From Anas platyrhynchos (lineage: Eukaryota; Chordata; Aves; Anseriformes; Anatidae): a DNA stretch of 64,000 nucleotides. Where the stretch lies: positions 1,079,501 through 1,143,500 of the forward strand of contig NC_092613.1 of NCBI RefSeq assembly GCF_047663525.1, given 5' to 3'. Positions 1 through 14,062 of the stretch are shown here, in pieces. A program made the position numbers and the translations under genes. The notes under the pieces were generated by a model, which was not told the DNA's origin, searched no databases, and worked only from the letters and a program-made list of their open reading frames with translations. The number at the start of each line of letters is the position of its first letter. The first letter of the stretch is position 1.

Positions 1-3000
1 GATTCACTGTCCTGGAACCGCCTCAAAATCCCAGTACATCCTACGCCTTCTTCCTCTTAATCGAGTAGCAGCAATAGTTCAGACCCATGGGCCATCTAGG
101 TCGCAGCCAGAGAAAGGGATATCCAGTGCTATCCAACAGTCATTTGCAATATTCCACAAAGGAAAGGGCAGCCAGCCAACAGACAGTAGCCTGGATTTGG
201 TCTGTAATTCACACTGATTAAGGGTACAACAATGATGACCTCTGTCTGATATCAACTACAGAACACTGACATCACTGTTCTATGCCTTAGCTTTCAGTTT
301 GAGATGGCTAGACAATAGCTGTTGAGAAATACTATCAGCTAAGATAGTATATCTTAACATACAAAATAACTTTAACTAAGAAGCAGAAAGATTTCTTGGA
401 TTTTGGCAGTCCTGGCTACCAACTTGAAAGGAAATTGTAAATATAACAAACACTCAGGATAAGACCTGAGTTTCGTAAGAGGACTGTAGATTCCAGCCAG
501 ATAATTTGATTGAAACAAGGAGCATCCTTCTATCACTAAGTTTCGTTAGCTAATAAATTTTCAAACTCCTATCGAGCTGATGAAAGTCACAAACAAAACA
601 CTGTTTTTGGTGGCCTTCCTTAAGCACAACGGCGGTTTCCCAGATAATATTCCTCACAGCCTCCTCATCGTCTAGCACTTATCTTCTGTTTGACTTTGAC
701 TATGCTATTATTATAAAATGCATTGCAGAGCACTTTACCATTAAGCTTTAAGTCTGTGAAGCATATTGCAATGATCTTTTTTGCTTGTGTTAAAGGACCA
801 TGCCAGATTTAAGAACATGACATCTCATGGCATACAACTTGTCATTTGGAACACAAATGCATGTTGCAGTATGTCTGGTCCAGAAGACAGAAGTTTCACA
901 TGGTGAAACTAGTAAATTAACCGATATTGCAAGATGACCTCAGATAGCTTCACTGCAAAACACTCCCTTTCAGTAGACTGATTTAAGTAGTCAGAAACAA
1001 CTTTCGGAGAATGAACCACCAAAATAAATAAAAGCCTTTTGTGTCCCATATAACTTTTAAAGAACCAAGAGCCATATCAAACAGGTTGCACATTTTTTAT
1101 CTCAGGTGTTCCTTGGTAAAGAAAATATACCAAGTTTATATTATTTCCATAAAAGGTCAGCTTCAGTGAAATTTCATTTCTCCAAGGCTAAAGAAAAGAA
1201 AAAAAAAAAAAAAAAAAAGAAAAAGAAAAATTAATCCAGGCAAAGTTTAGCTACAGTTGCATATTGTACACAAAAACTACTCTCCGCCTCCCACCCCTAC
1301 ATCCACCTTTTAAAAATCAGCTTGCCAGTTGCTATCTCCAACACATTCCTTGAGAGTTGAGGCATATCTTCTAATTTTTGCTATTTTCTGAAGCACCGGA
1401 CATGTGCCATTTGCAAGCACCTTTTAAAATAGAGTTCTCCAAGGACAGCTTATACAGCATGCATCCAAAGTTTTAATAGAAGTAAAGGCAAAGACAGCTA
1501 TTTGAGAACAAGATACGGGTATTGATCCATTAATAGAGTTTTAATCTTCACATAGATTATGATTAGACATTTTTCCTGTTTTAATAATATATTACATGAA
1601 GGATGGAATAACATTATACTGAAAAAGTACATTTGCTTCCAATTTGATTAAACGTAGTCTGTCAAAAATACTTTATCTCCTCCAGTATTCTTCCCCTTAA
1701 ATTTTTGTTTCTTTTGTTCTTAATAAGCACAAAGCCAAACGTTAGTGCCCTGAAATCCTTTAAGAAATGGAAATTCAATCCTCAGCACACATGCTTTTGT
1801 CACACGTTTCTGGTTTTATTTTATTACAAGCCACAGCACCAACACAAAGCTTGAGTACAAGCACAATATTTCATGACTGCTGCAAAGTAAGCAACAAAAT
1901 ATAAAAATCTGTTTAGTAAAAAACTCGAGCAGTGTCTGCCTAGCTATAGTGGTGCTTCAAATATCTTCGGATTAGTGCCAAAGTAGTGCAGTATATGATT
2001 TAACAAGCACTTCAAATGAAGTGTTTATTTCATTGGTTATTTTATTTCATACACCATTCCCCCTAGATCTGCTAAAACATTTGAGAAACAGTAAAATGTA
2101 GTGGCAGACACACTAAGCCATACAACAATCTACTGAGGACTGTCTCAGACAGAAAGCTACACAAGGAACAATAATGAATAGCAAAGAAAAAAAAAAAAAG
2201 AATATTGTAGTATGTTCAGGGAGCCAAGGATGTAGGCAGAAGAGGAGTGATCTTTTGGCATAAGGAATAAATTTAAGAAGCAACAGCTTTAGCTTTTAGA
2301 TCCTGCCTCATCTGAACCAAGGCTTGTTGGACACTGTAGAAAAAATTCTTTTGATGTCCACAGGTTAGCAGTACTTTGCCTGAAGCCATCCAGGGGTGAA
2401 GCCTGATTTTTTCTTTGCTCAGGCTGCCAGCACATAAACCTGAACAGAAAAGGTGAGGGCCATCAAATTAGAGCAACAAATTTGCTGATTCCCAGAACAC
2501 AAAAGACAAAATACGAGGAATCTTCAGCAGAGATGTATCCCAAAGCAAAGAAGTGGGAGGAACATATACTGTGGAAGTGCTTATTTCACCCTTTCTTTTT
2601 CCTCCAAACCTTGTAGACTTACACCACACATAAAATAAGAACAATGATGCCTCTCTAAGTATGGGAATGGGAAGAGGGAAGGCTGCTAGGCACAATGGTC
2701 AGGAATGTGATTCCAAAGCCAAACATAAACACCTATAAGTTTGTGACAGATCATCTAACCAGACTGCTTCTGAGGAGTGGAAATAATAGAGGCTATCTTA
2801 TAGAGATGCTTTGTAGTATTGATGATTCTCCAGGCTCTTATTTTTTCTTCACAACAAACTGCATTTATTAATGCTTCTGCATTTGCTCTGTTCTAAATTC
2901 CCTAACTACTTGCATCTTTTCCTCATGTAGGGTTCATTTTGATGGTTCACTTTCTTTCTTTCTTTCACATACACACATTTTTAAAAAAATGCAAACCACA

Positions 3001-3669
3001 ATGAGCTGAATATTAGTTGGACTCTAACTACAACTCTACTAAGCTAGTAGAGTTTTCTGTGCCTACCAGCAATTGACATCCGTGCCTTACTAGAAGTACA
3101 TAATCTACAAATTTCATAGGCATGAGTAAGATGTCAGCTGTCCAGTTGCCTGCCTGTATGAATAGCTCTTCCCCTTTGTATTCTTTTTCAGCAAGGTTTT
3201 TGACCCATTCTCATCAACTCTTCCTATTAAAAATGATATAGAGGAAATTTGTTTATTCATTTCTGACATTTGTGGGAGTCTTGTTCATTCGTTACTAACA
3301 AAATAGAGCATGATTAGTCATTAGCATGTTGCCTAGCAATGGCAACAAAGAAAAAAAAAGAACCTCCAGTGCTCTGCAGCAGGCACAGTCCTTTGAAGTG
3401 TTAATATTAAAATTTCTGAGAATGCAACAGAGTTCCTGTGCCAGACAAACAAACAAACAAACAAAAAAGTGAGGAAGAGGCCTGCAAAAATGGAAACAGA
3501 AAGAGGGAAGGGAGACATTTCCTCAGTTTTCCTGAAATTTTTAATTGGTATTACTCAATCAGTTGTTAGCATCATTATTTTTAATTGCTATTACTAACTT
3601 TACAAATTAAATACATTATTTTGTAAACACACTAGTCCTTCTCTGAGAATGTGTTGGGAACAGCCCTGA
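1..3669. other. AT-rich intergenic DNA, no gene seen
   Basis: No exon with splice sites or protein similarity was recognised on either strand. The stretch holds a poly-A run near 1197-1219, a short TTTC repeat near 2950, an ACAA repeat near 3447-3470, and an RFX-type X-box at 3328-3346 listed separately. The short open frames here have no family features and several are caused by homopolymers. Confidence 0.6.
3328..3346. promoter_or_regulatory. RFX X-box-like inverted repeat
   Basis: The 19 bases GTTGCCTAGCAATGGCAAC contain the half sites GTTGCC and GGCAAC as an inverted repeat, and the left part (GTTGCC-TA-GCAA) matches the RFX-family X-box pattern. A SOX-like ACAAAG directly follows. This is a motif match only. 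Function is inferred, and no gene is close by in the window. Confidence 0.35.
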
Positions 3670-4090
3670 GCAGGAAGCACCTCTCCTATGAAGACAGGCT
3701 GAGGGAGTTGGGGTTGTTGAGCCTAAAGAAGAGAAGGGTCTGGGGGGACCTTACAGTGGCCTTCCATTACCTAAATGGGGCCTACAGTAAAGCTGGGAAG
3801 AGACTCTTTATCAGGCAGTGTACAGTGAAGGGGACACGGGGTAATGGTTTCAAATTTAAAAAAAAGGTACATTTAGATTAGGTACTAGGAAGAAATTATT
3901 TATTCTAATGGTGGTGAGGCACTGGAACAGGTTGCTCTAAGAAGCTGTGGATGGGATGCCCCTGGAAGTGCCCAAGACCAGGTTGGATGGGGCTTTGAGC
4001 AACCTAGTCCAGCAGAGGGTATCCCAGCCCATGGTAGGGGATCAAACATGATGATCTTTAAGGTCCCTTCCAATACAAACCATTCTATGT
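3670..4090 (+). mobile_element. CR1 LINE 3' fragment
   Basis: This is a 5'-truncated CR1 copy. It begins in the C-terminal part of ORF2: the frame at 3651-3881 reads as a relative of the ORF2 end seen at 44480-44650, with the shared pattern of a Y-E-R/D-L-E-L-G-L-S-L block. It runs through the 3' UTR with the typical wording for the last 200 bases and ends near ccattctatg. It is diverged, with internal A-run insertions, so it is an old copy. Confidence 0.85.
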
Positions 4091-6148
4091 TGATAAGACA
4101 GGTGGAAAATTTAACCCCTTAACTAATACTCTTAAGCGTTGAGTTTGGCTCCTAAATTCACTAGGAGAATATGGGAACAAACAAACAAACAGACAGCGAG
4201 ACAAACAAACAAAAAAAACCAAAACCAACCAAACAAAAAAACCCTTTGAACAGTCTTTCTTGCCATTTCACTTTAGCTGCAGTGACTCTGAATCTAAGCA
4301 TAGTCCTGTAAGAGTTAGGAGGAGGTGGGAAGGAATAAATAAAGGAGCAATAAACAAGATAGCACTTTACCCTGAAATTAATTCAGATCCTATGAAAGAA
4401 CAACCTTCACGTGACAGACTTCTGGGTGCCATAAAAAGGTGGTTGTTAGAATATTACAACAAATTTCCATAAGACTAGAAGCTTTGTGCTATCTCATTAA
4501 CATGGCTAAAAAAGTAAATATCACTCCTGCAGAGGTTTTAAAAAATATTAAACAACAATAACAACGAAGCTATGTTTCAAAAGAAAAAGCCAACCTTTTT
4601 TTTTTTTCTGTGAAACAGATGCTAAGCTTTCCAACAAAATTTACTCAAAGAAAACAACCTTTTTGTTTTGAAAATTAATTTATTAAATGCTCTTTTAAGG
4701 TTTTAGAAAATAAATACTTAGTGATCAACAACATATTTCCAACATATGGCTTAATTAAATCAAATTGATTTGTAATCTTACAAAGATACTAAGGAATAAA
4801 ACTAGCTCCTTAGCCTTTAGAAAGGTCGTTCTTTTTTCCCCTGATTAAAACTCATAATTAAATTACAGCAGCTATGTTTTTCATCAAGGAAGTGGTTAAA
4901 TTACTAATTTTATATAAATACATTACATGCTAGCTCAATAAATTAGAAAGAACAAGGATAATCTGGTTAGAATCCAATTCAGAGGAAACTGTGGGCGGAT
5001 CCTTGTGTGCTAAGGATCCTTGAGCTGTGTAATGGCATTATTGGATGTGCCTAAATAGTTACAAAACTGTGTCTGTAGGAAGCCTGGAAACTATCAATGC
5101 GTTCTGCCAGAGCGAACTGGCAGCAAACAGAACTGGAGGTGTGCAGAAATTAGAAACGAGTGGGAGATAAGAGGTGACAAAGTTTGTAACATGGTAGAAG
5201 GGATCATAAAAACTAACTTAATGCCTTATTCGAAAAAAAAAAAAAAAAGTCTCTTTACTAGGTGAAGCTGTGTCAGCTGTGTCCTGTTGTTTCTGTACAG
5301 TTCACAGAACAAGCTTTAGAGACTCTGACTCCTAGTATCTGAAACTTTTAGTCAGTTTTTACTGAATACAAGATTCAAAATCTCAGGTGTATTTAATGAT
5401 ATGCATCCATTTCCTGCAAGTGCAAACTTGCTTCTGATCAACTTCTTAGAGACACTAGAAAAAATGAGGGCTTCATGGAAACTGGGCAGGTGTTTGTGGT
5501 CATCTAGCACAACTCTATAACTTGAAAGCAATTACTTGGTGTAGCTGGGAACCACTGAAGAACTAGTGAAACTGTTTCAGCTCCGTGGTGTGCCAGGTTA
5601 GTTCCTTGCTCTGTTTAAACAAATGCAAGAATTTTTCACTACATCTTTATCTCACACTTTGCATTTTGATTTTGAGGAAATGCAATATTTTTATTTAAAA
5701 AGAAACCAAAAACAGGCATATGAGGCCTTAAAAAAAAAAAAAAAATTATATATATCATCCAAGTAAACTGTATATTGACAGATTCCAAACTTTGACACAC
5801 CTCAAACGAGAACATCTGTAGGTCCTCTGCAGTATGTGAGGCAAAATGCACTCCTAAGACACAGCTTGAGGTTGCCTTAAAGTAGAAACTGTTGGTAATT
5901 TTTGTTTTTTGTTGTTTTTTTTTTTTCCCCACGTGCTGACTTTGCAAATAAGTAACTTCTTTGGAAGCCCGTAATAGAAGGCTGTGAACATTGTGTATGC
6001 AGTATTTTCTTAAACTCGTGTTCCTACAAAAAAAACACACTTCTAAGCATGTAAAAGCTTACTTTTTCAGTGGCTATGGCTGTACAAGAAAGATATATAG
6101 GGAGACCTTTTAGAAATTAAAAGAAAATCAAAAAAAAAATAAAAAAAT
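4091..6148. other. Intergenic DNA with simple repeats
   Basis: Nothing gene-like was seen. The stretch contains an A-rich ACAAACA tract at 4180-4235, poly-A near 5232-5247 and 5729-5744, and a perfect 8-bp inverted repeat (GGATCCTT, 7-base loop) at 4997-5019. An open frame of 133 codons on the minus strand at 5639-6040 is broken up by homopolymer codons and is judged spurious. Confidence 0.55.
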
Positions 6149-6263
6149 TGTAGAGCTTAGGGATATGGTTTAGTGGGGACTGTTAGTGTTAGGTTAGAGG
6201 TTGGACTCGATGATCTTGAGGTCTCTTCCAACCTAGAAATTCTGTGATTCTGTGATTCTGGAT
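6149..6263 (+). mobile_element. Short, young CR1 3' end
   Basis: This is a severely 5'-truncated CR1. Bases 6149-6254 are identical, by reading, to 44782-44887, the end of the full-length CR1 in this window. It then carries one more ATTCTGTG-type unit. The junction upstream is A-rich. Identity over 106 bases points to the same young subfamily. Confidence 0.9.
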
Positions 6264-9200
6264 GGCCATTTACATGAGAAAGCACAGGATAAATAAGGTT
6301 CATAAATTATTCACAGCTCACCAACAAAATTTAGGGCATCAAATCTTTTTAGAAATTAAATGAGAACTGCTGGCAGAGTGATTCAATTTATTCCCCCTGA
6401 AGGGAGAGAAAAAATAATTTCCAATCTTCTAATAATTCTGATTTCTTTATTTTGTCAAAATTACCCTAAAAAGGAACCAGTGACACATCACACTGTCACC
6501 AGTACTGGTATTAACCGTCTTGCTACAGTTCCGATGTTTCAAGGCAGATAACATAAGATTTTTTTGATTAAGTCTTTCATTTAATTAATGAATAAAAATG
6601 TCTGGTATTCCATTTTCTGTGTGAGTTACTCACATTAAATGGAATTTGGCCAATTCAAAAGCCAAATTTTTTTTGCAGCTTTAGAAAACTGCTGGTAGTG
6701 AAGTAACAGTCTGCAACCCTGTCAGAAAAGCAGTCTGTGGTGTGCATCAGAACATTCTAACAAGCTGGTTTTTAAGCTGTTCCTAAATCTTCCTCTGTTC
6801 AGGATCTGAATCTACCACTATTATACTATGTGAAAAGTTCCAAATTTAGGTGTTATCTTAAAACAGAGTAGGGCTTTTCACCTCCAGAATCTTTTTTTTT
6901 TCTTCTTTCAAAAGAAGAAGAGCAAGACTTTGCTCTCCCTCCTTCCAGCTAAGCTAAGGTTCTTGCTTCTTGTGCCGCAATAAAAGTTATGATGTAATCC
7001 TTATTTTTCCACATATACTATCAAGGCTTTATTAAATTAAATCTTATGATTAATATGGCAGTTACAGAAAGGAAGCTGCTGTCATCATACAAGGAAGCAT
7101 TTCCAGAACCATTACTCTCTTCCTCCCTGCCCTGCCTTCTTTAAGCCCTTTCCTTCTTCAAGCCCTTTCCTTCTTCATGCCCACACTGTTTACAGAATCT
7201 GTCTTCAATAACTAGTTAAAGCCAAGAAATATCTAAAAGGGAACGAATTGTACCTGCTTCTTCAATGCCTGAAGAAGGTGCAAAGTTCTGCAAAATCTGT
7301 GAAGTGTGAAGTATAGGAAGGTATTTGAAGCACAAAATCTGTCATGAAAATGAAACAGGCTGAAAAGGCTTTGCTATTTTGAGGCACCTCACAGGACTAG
7401 TCAGATTAGTGAGTTAGTTCTGCACAGAAGCCGTTTGATTTGTTTAGAATGTAGTAATTTCTTACCGTATTTACAGTACCCCCAAACCATGTATCTCTTC
7501 TCTTTCTTTTAGGAGGTAAATAATGGACAGAGAAAAATGGCTTCTCCTTTCCCGTACAAACTAAGCCTGGGCCATAAAAACAAAAACAACCACAGATTTT
7601 ACAAGTTTCTGAAGTTGTGTATTTTTTAATGTATTTGTTGTATCTGCACATACGGATTCAGTATTTATGTACTTGCAGACTGTTATGGTTTAATTTGACA
7701 CTTCTCATCTTTCAAGTGGAAAATTTTTAATGATGTGTAAAAGTCAAACATAAAATTGTGAACAGGATGGGTTTTTTGTTGTTTGCTTTTTTGTTGTTGT
7801 TTGTTTGTTTTTGCAATCATTTTTAAGCATGTTTCTTGAAAGAATCTTCCCTTAGTCCTACCCATACTTAAAAAGGTTTTTCTATTTGTCAGTGTTTGCT
7901 TCATTTAAACAAGCTGGTACCTCGATTTTCTAGTGCACTTCAGCACACTGAAGTCATTCTGACTTCAAAAATTAATTTACCTGCCTGTCTATTTCATGAG
8001 TAATTAGTTACCAACTACTTTTATTAAGAAGCAAAACAAAACAAAACAAAATGTAATGTGTGCAATGAAGTGACCTGGATTGTTTTCTGATAGATAATCT
8101 ATGCAAGTAGATTGAGGACAGTATCTACCCTAGACCTCCACTGTAGAAGAGCAAACTTGGCTAAGATACAGGCCTGTGGCACCAGGTTTCATATTGGTCT
8201 ATGCAGATTATGAGGTATTTTATCCTACAGAAATAAATTACTGTTCTAAATCTTCAGAGTACAGAAGAACAGACTGGAGTGCAGTTTTGTTACATTCAAC
8301 AATAAGCAGCCCCATATCATTTTAGAGCATCTAACAAGTTTTTCCACCCTCAGCCTTTGACAAAGATTTCATTTTACAGACTTTTTACCTGTTGAAATCT
8401 TTTGGATACAGAACCAATGACTTGATTGATTCTTCTACTGATTTCTTGTGTAAGTTCATCCTTTGTATAACAGGAATAAAAAAAGATGAAGCACATAAGA
8501 ATTCAGCCTCACCTTCACAACCAAAGTAGATTGTTTGCTGACTCTCAATGTCCAATATGGACTGTGTGGATATTTGCCAGGCTAGACTTAAACAGCAGAA
8601 TATGAAACGTCATAAACTCATATTCTGTTTCAATTTTTCCTCTTCTCAAAAGACTGACAGCAGAAGGTGGTCAAAATAATGGTATTTAACATGATCAAAT
8701 GATTGCATCTGAGCTTCCCAGCTAACCTTCTAAAGGGGCTAGTGCAATCTTTGGTTTGGGGCAGAATACAGAAAAAATAAATAAATTTTATTGAAAATTA
8801 TCAGTGCACTTATGCTGCAGTCACTAACCTTTCAGATAACTGAAAACCCTTTCCAAATTGTGGAAACTACGTTAAAATACTTGAAGTCTTCACGGATTCT
8901 TGCCTGCTAGCTGTCTTAATCTCTGCTAATACAACTGTATACTTCTACACTACTAGCCCTGCTATGGAATGTGACAAATTAGTATTTTAATTTGGGACAG
9001 TCACAATAGCAGCTTCCACTGGCTATATGTATATTTGGTAATCATCATTTTCAACTCAGATAACAACAACTGGAAAAAGAGTCAACCGCTCTGAGCAACC
9101 ATATATTCATGATATGTCCATCCCTGGAGATATTAAAACTTGACTGGACAATTCACTTAACAAGCCAATCTAAACTGATCTGGCTTTGAATATGACAGTT

Positions 9201-11396
9201 AACAAGATGTCTTTCAGAGACCAAATTATATACTTCTGATTTCTGTTTTGTACAAGTCCAAGCAAACATTCCCAGCAAAGACATAATTTTTTCCACTTAC
9301 AGGTTTGGTACTATGGAAATGGACTGTAGGAGCACACATATTGATGTGATGGAAATATAGAAGTTCCTGTATTGTGCCTTGAATTGGTGTTACAGCAAGA
9401 CCACAGGGACAGACTCTGAAGAGTTGAAGACTTCTAACAGTATTTAAAGGCAGTTCTCAGTGCTTTTGTATTCTAACATATGATGTTTGGATAGATATTA
9501 TTTCCTCTCTTCATTTTCAAAATGCATCATTTTTCTCTACTCCTGCACAGAATTTGATACAACATGGATTTTAAGATATTTTATCTGCTGTATCCCAAAC
9601 AAAAATTAATTTATTCTTTTCCATGGGTAGAGAAGGAAGGAGATGACACTGGCCTAAAGCACTTGACTTTGCCCTGCATCATGTAATATTTCAAAATGAT
9701 GCAATAGGAATTTTCTTCAGATGGAATCATTCTGTCATCAATGGTCTTAGCCTCAGATGTATCATAGCATCTATCTTCAGTTCTCAAAAATGTCCATGTA
9801 ATCTCAATGGAACAATGATCCTTGAATCACAGAATAGCAGGTGAGACTGGATACAAAAGGGCCTTTCAGCTTGTGCTCACCAAAAATGTTACGACTATAT
9901 TTCACAAAGCCATCTTCATCACTTCTTTCCTATTATGTCCATCTCTAGCCTCTACCACGCCCACAACTCTTCCTCTTACTACCACAAACTCCGTTTTGAA
10001 GCCAGCCTATTCTATCTGATCACAACTGATAAGCACTGGCTGTTGATACTTGTCTCAGCTCAGCACAATGAGAAGCCAATGACAAGATAAAAACAGATCT
10101 GTTCGAGAAGCAACTCAGATGATCTTCCAGTGGTACAAACTACAACTAAATATACACTCTTCCTTCAGCTGGAAAGACAAAATATATGAGCCAACCCTTG
10201 GCAATCATAAACATGAGCTTTGAACTCGGCAACCAACACTACCCTATTAGCTTGCATATCAAACACATTTCCAGGGGTTCATAGACAGAGATCAGAAAGC
10301 CAGTCTAATAAATATAGTTCTTGCCTTTGAAGTTGGAAGTGTTGAGGCCTACTTTGATTTATTTTTGCTAACAGAAACTGCACACGTAGTTGAAAGGAAA
10401 TAGTTAAAAAAAAAAAAAATCAAAACAACAACAACAAAAAAAACCTGCTGAACTGCTGCTGGAAAGAAAACAGAAGATTACATGTATATGATTGATTACT
10501 AGCCAGCTACAGTACATTGCAGAGCAGCCATAACAATTGTAAAACAAAATAAAATCAAGTGCTACACGTGCATAAAAAAAAAAAAAAAGAACAGACACTG
10601 TCAGAAAATAGAAGTGATGGGCATCAAGGGTTCACTTATTCCTTGATGTTACAAGTGATACTGATGCACAGCATCTGGAGCATGCGCTGCCAAGTTCCTG
10701 CTATAGTTTGAGTAGAGAAGATGAAGGTTCCCCTCAGCTGCATTCACTTCCAAAAATGTATTTATATATCTCTCAAAACACTACGGAAAAATAGAGCCAA
10801 TTATTCTGAAACAGAAAGGCCATGTCCTGGCTCAGTACCCATACAAACATAATGGATTATCCAGTTGATTTTAAAAGGGCTTTAAAATTTATGCCGCTGT
10901 TCTCCCTCTATTTTCTACAAAATTTTCTCTGCAAAGGTTTGCACTCAGCTTCAGGGTGGATATAAAATTCACACCACCTTATCTCCTTCCCTCAGCTACA
11001 TCTGAAGCTGTGCTTAAAACCATAAATAACCCCATCAAGATGGCTATTTTACTGCAAGCTTTCAAACCTTCATACACATTTTAGAAAACACGGACAACCT
11101 GTGTATTGATTACTGTTTTGAGGTTCCATTTTGCATGGACCTAGCCAATTTTTTGGAAGGGTCCGCAAACCAGCTGCCCAGGTATACAGAAAAAAATCTG
11201 CATGGAAAATTCTTTGTACACTGTCCTCCCAGTTTCCTGCATTATCTGCTCCCTTGTGACACTGACATAATACCTACATGCTGTTGCTTCTTTACTTTCT
11301 GTTCAGCATCACGTGTTCTCTATCTACTGACTGTCACTGTAAATGAAGCAAGTTATATATTTTTGAATGACACACTAATTTTCAGAGCAAAACAGT
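6264..11396. other. Intergenic DNA, no gene seen
   Basis: No coding exon, RNA gene or obvious interspersed repeat was recognised. A threefold 17-18 bp direct repeat (ttcttcaagccctttcc type) occurs at about 7136-7183. Otherwise there are only short A/T homopolymers and an A-rich ACAACA tract near 10405-10445. Confidence 0.5.
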
Positions 11397-11640
11397 CAAA
11401 CTTAGGGACAAGGCTGGTGCAGACCAAAAGTAATATTCCCCCTCTGCTGTACAGGTGACAGAGCACTGGCACAGGTTGTCCTGAGAGATTGTGGGGTCTC
11501 CTTCCTTGGAGATCTTCAAAAGCTGACTGGGCATGGTCCTGGGCAGCCTGCTGTGGCCGGCACTGCTTGAACAGCAGGTTGGACAAGATGACTGCTAGAG
11601 GTCACTTCCAAACTAAAATAGTCTGCAACTCTATGAGATG
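11397..11640 (+). mobile_element. Old CR1 3' fragment
   Basis: Bases 11450-11640 follow the standard CR1 3' sequence order: an agcactggcacaggttg-like block, then ggagatcttcaaaa, then gttggacaagatgac, then a cttccaa block and a tctatgag-like end. It is diverged and has lost a clear terminal octamer repeat. The left limit is uncertain by about 50 bases. Confidence 0.75.
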
Positions 11641-14012
11641 TGAGATAAAGTAGAGAAGAAAAAAATAAGTCCAATTTGGCAGGAATTTTGGATAATCTTC
11701 TATTTGTCAGAGAGATCAAAGTAACTCTTTACTATAAGTGATCAACTGTGCACTAAGGCAACAGACAATAGCTTGTAGGTGTTGGCTTTGTAGGTGTTTT
11801 TGTGGCTTTCTCCTATCACTGTCTATGACCAGAATAAGCATTTGCATGACTATATGAAAGAGGATTTTTTTGGTTTTCATCTTCATCATTAAGAAAGAAA
11901 CCACTAACAATTTACAGAGATCACAGACAAAGGAACTAAATGACAGATGGTTCTGATTTTTAAGCGGCACAAAGTACCCCAAAACATTGGAAAGTAGAAT
12001 TTACAAAAGGCCTGGCTGCCTAAACTAATGCTGAAATTGGTAAATTTCAGTCCCACAACTGATCATTCACCTGTGATACTACACATAGCTTTACAAGCAG
12101 CACCTGCTTCAGGTACAGTTTCAAAGAAGCACATTTCAAAAGTTTAATATCCTTTACTCAGGATTCATTTTGCACTGTTATAATTAATTGTGTGTGACCT
12201 GTACATAAGCTTAAAAGGTTCTAAGACATATTATCGACAGCTATGGCAGGCACAGAAGATTTTGAATATTGAACATTAGAAACTATTTTCTCCTTACATT
12301 TACACCTAAATTTAGCAGATTTGTTTTAAAGAAAAAGTTTAAGTACATGCCTATTTGTTGAGAAGCCTAGATTACAATTTTTTTCTTTTCCAATCTTCTG
12401 TTGCAGAGGTGGAACTAAGCGGTTGGTTGCTTCCAACCTTACTGAACTGATTCCATCTGTTTACAAAGAAAACAGCTTGACTTTTTTCCTCCTGGATGAA
12501 AAACAAGATTTTGTTTATAGCAGGATGGCATAAACCATCTGCAAGGCTCCTTCAGATCAGTGAGAGTGATTTAACTTCCGTTCAGTACAGCTGTAGATCT
12601 TGTACAAACTTAAAGCTGCTTTCATTTATAATTCATAAAGGATTGACCCCAGTTTTCCAGATGGATGTATATGCTGAAAAAATGTGTCACAGTCTTCAAA
12701 GGCTGTGATTTTGCCATAGCACACACTCGTTCAAGTTATGGCCTATTTTATGCTACTACCAGTTCAAAATAATTTAAATAGCTCTGACTAATTTAAACAA
12801 AGCAACAATAACATAGGCAAAAAAAAAAAGCCCTCTCAGATGCCATTAGTATTTATGTAAGGTATCCTTCAGCTAGTGTATGTATTTTGATAAATAGATT
12901 CTTCATTTAGTTAAAAGAAATATTAGGGTACCCCAGTAAAACAAACCAAAAGTGAAACCATGAATTTGCAAAGTTGCTTTAGAATTTGACATTTCTGCTA
13001 TTGGATTTCAAAACATATGTGGTATTTGACAACAATAAAACAAAATTAAAAGACCTTATAGTATACTGGGAATTACGCACTTATGATTGTATATATTCTA
13101 GAAAACAGCTTTATTTGTTGTTTTCATAACTACATACATTTATAAAACAACAGCAGAGAATCAGGAGGTAAGTACTGATATAAATATTTAGGTGTATCTC
13201 TTTAAATAAAAAGCAATTAGCCTTGATAATAATTTTGTTCTTCTGTCATATGTGAAATGTTGACTAAGATAATGGATGTCATTCCCATATGAATCATTAT
13301 ACTTACATATTTACAGAGGAGAAAGTTTCTTTGTTTTAGAGATAAAAACACTAAATTGTGATCCTACTTGCTTAGTCTTTGCATTGAATTTAATCGGAAA
13401 ATTTTGTCTGACAATTCCAGATATTTAATACACATACAGCTGAGGAGCAAAAAAGTAAATAAACAAACAAACAAAAATCTGTAAGATCACTAGAACTACT
13501 AGTATAATACACAAAACAAAAAGTTTAAATATAGTTTTAGGATGAACAAGTAGATGTTTTAAATGAGTACATTTGGATGTCGGCATTCACACTGATCAGT
13601 TTAAAATGGCTTCTGTCAGAGAGGTAGAGATAATTGAGCTTTCTTTAGCTGGCAATCTTGAATCTGAGTATTAGTCACTTTTTCATTTCCAAAGTCATTC
13701 TTAGGGAGAAAAAAAAAAAATGGTTTTTTTTTTTATTTATATATTCAGCTGTTCGAGACATTTATGCATTAATATAGAAATTAATGCATTAATATGGAAA
13801 AAGCATTATGTTTCAGACTGAATATGTGTATGGAGAAAAAGCAATAGGAAGTTTTTATGATTAGAATAATCAGCTACAATGAAAATAAAATCTGTAACTA
13901 AAAGAAACCAGCAGAAATCTTTGAAAATTGCTACGTAAACTGGTCTGGATGGATAAGTCTGTATGCACAATTAGCAAGAGGGCAAAGTTCTGATATGGAC
14001 ATTTACTGACTT
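11641..14012. other. Intergenic DNA, no gene seen
   Basis: AT-rich with no recognised gene. An imperfect direct repeat with the core ATGCATTAATAT occurs twice at about 13764-13797. A mixed A and T run lies at 13708-13740. Confidence 0.5.
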
Positions 14013-14062
14013 AGAATCATAGAATCATAGAATATCTTGAGTTGGAAGGGACCCACTTGCTT
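14013..14062 (-). mobile_element. Very short CR1 3' end, minus strand
   Basis: The sequence agaatcatagaatcatagaa followed by a gagttggaagggaccca block is the reverse complement of a CR1 3' terminus with its octamer tail. Only about 50 bases remain. Confidence 0.75.

Noticed and set aside
4997..5019. Perfect 8-bp inverted repeat with two GGATCC words
   Set aside because: Hairpins of this size are expected by chance in 64 kb; no context supports a function.
5639..6040. Minus-strand open frame of 133 codons
   Set aside because: It runs through poly-A and poly-T tracts, has no recognisable domain and no splice or promoter context.
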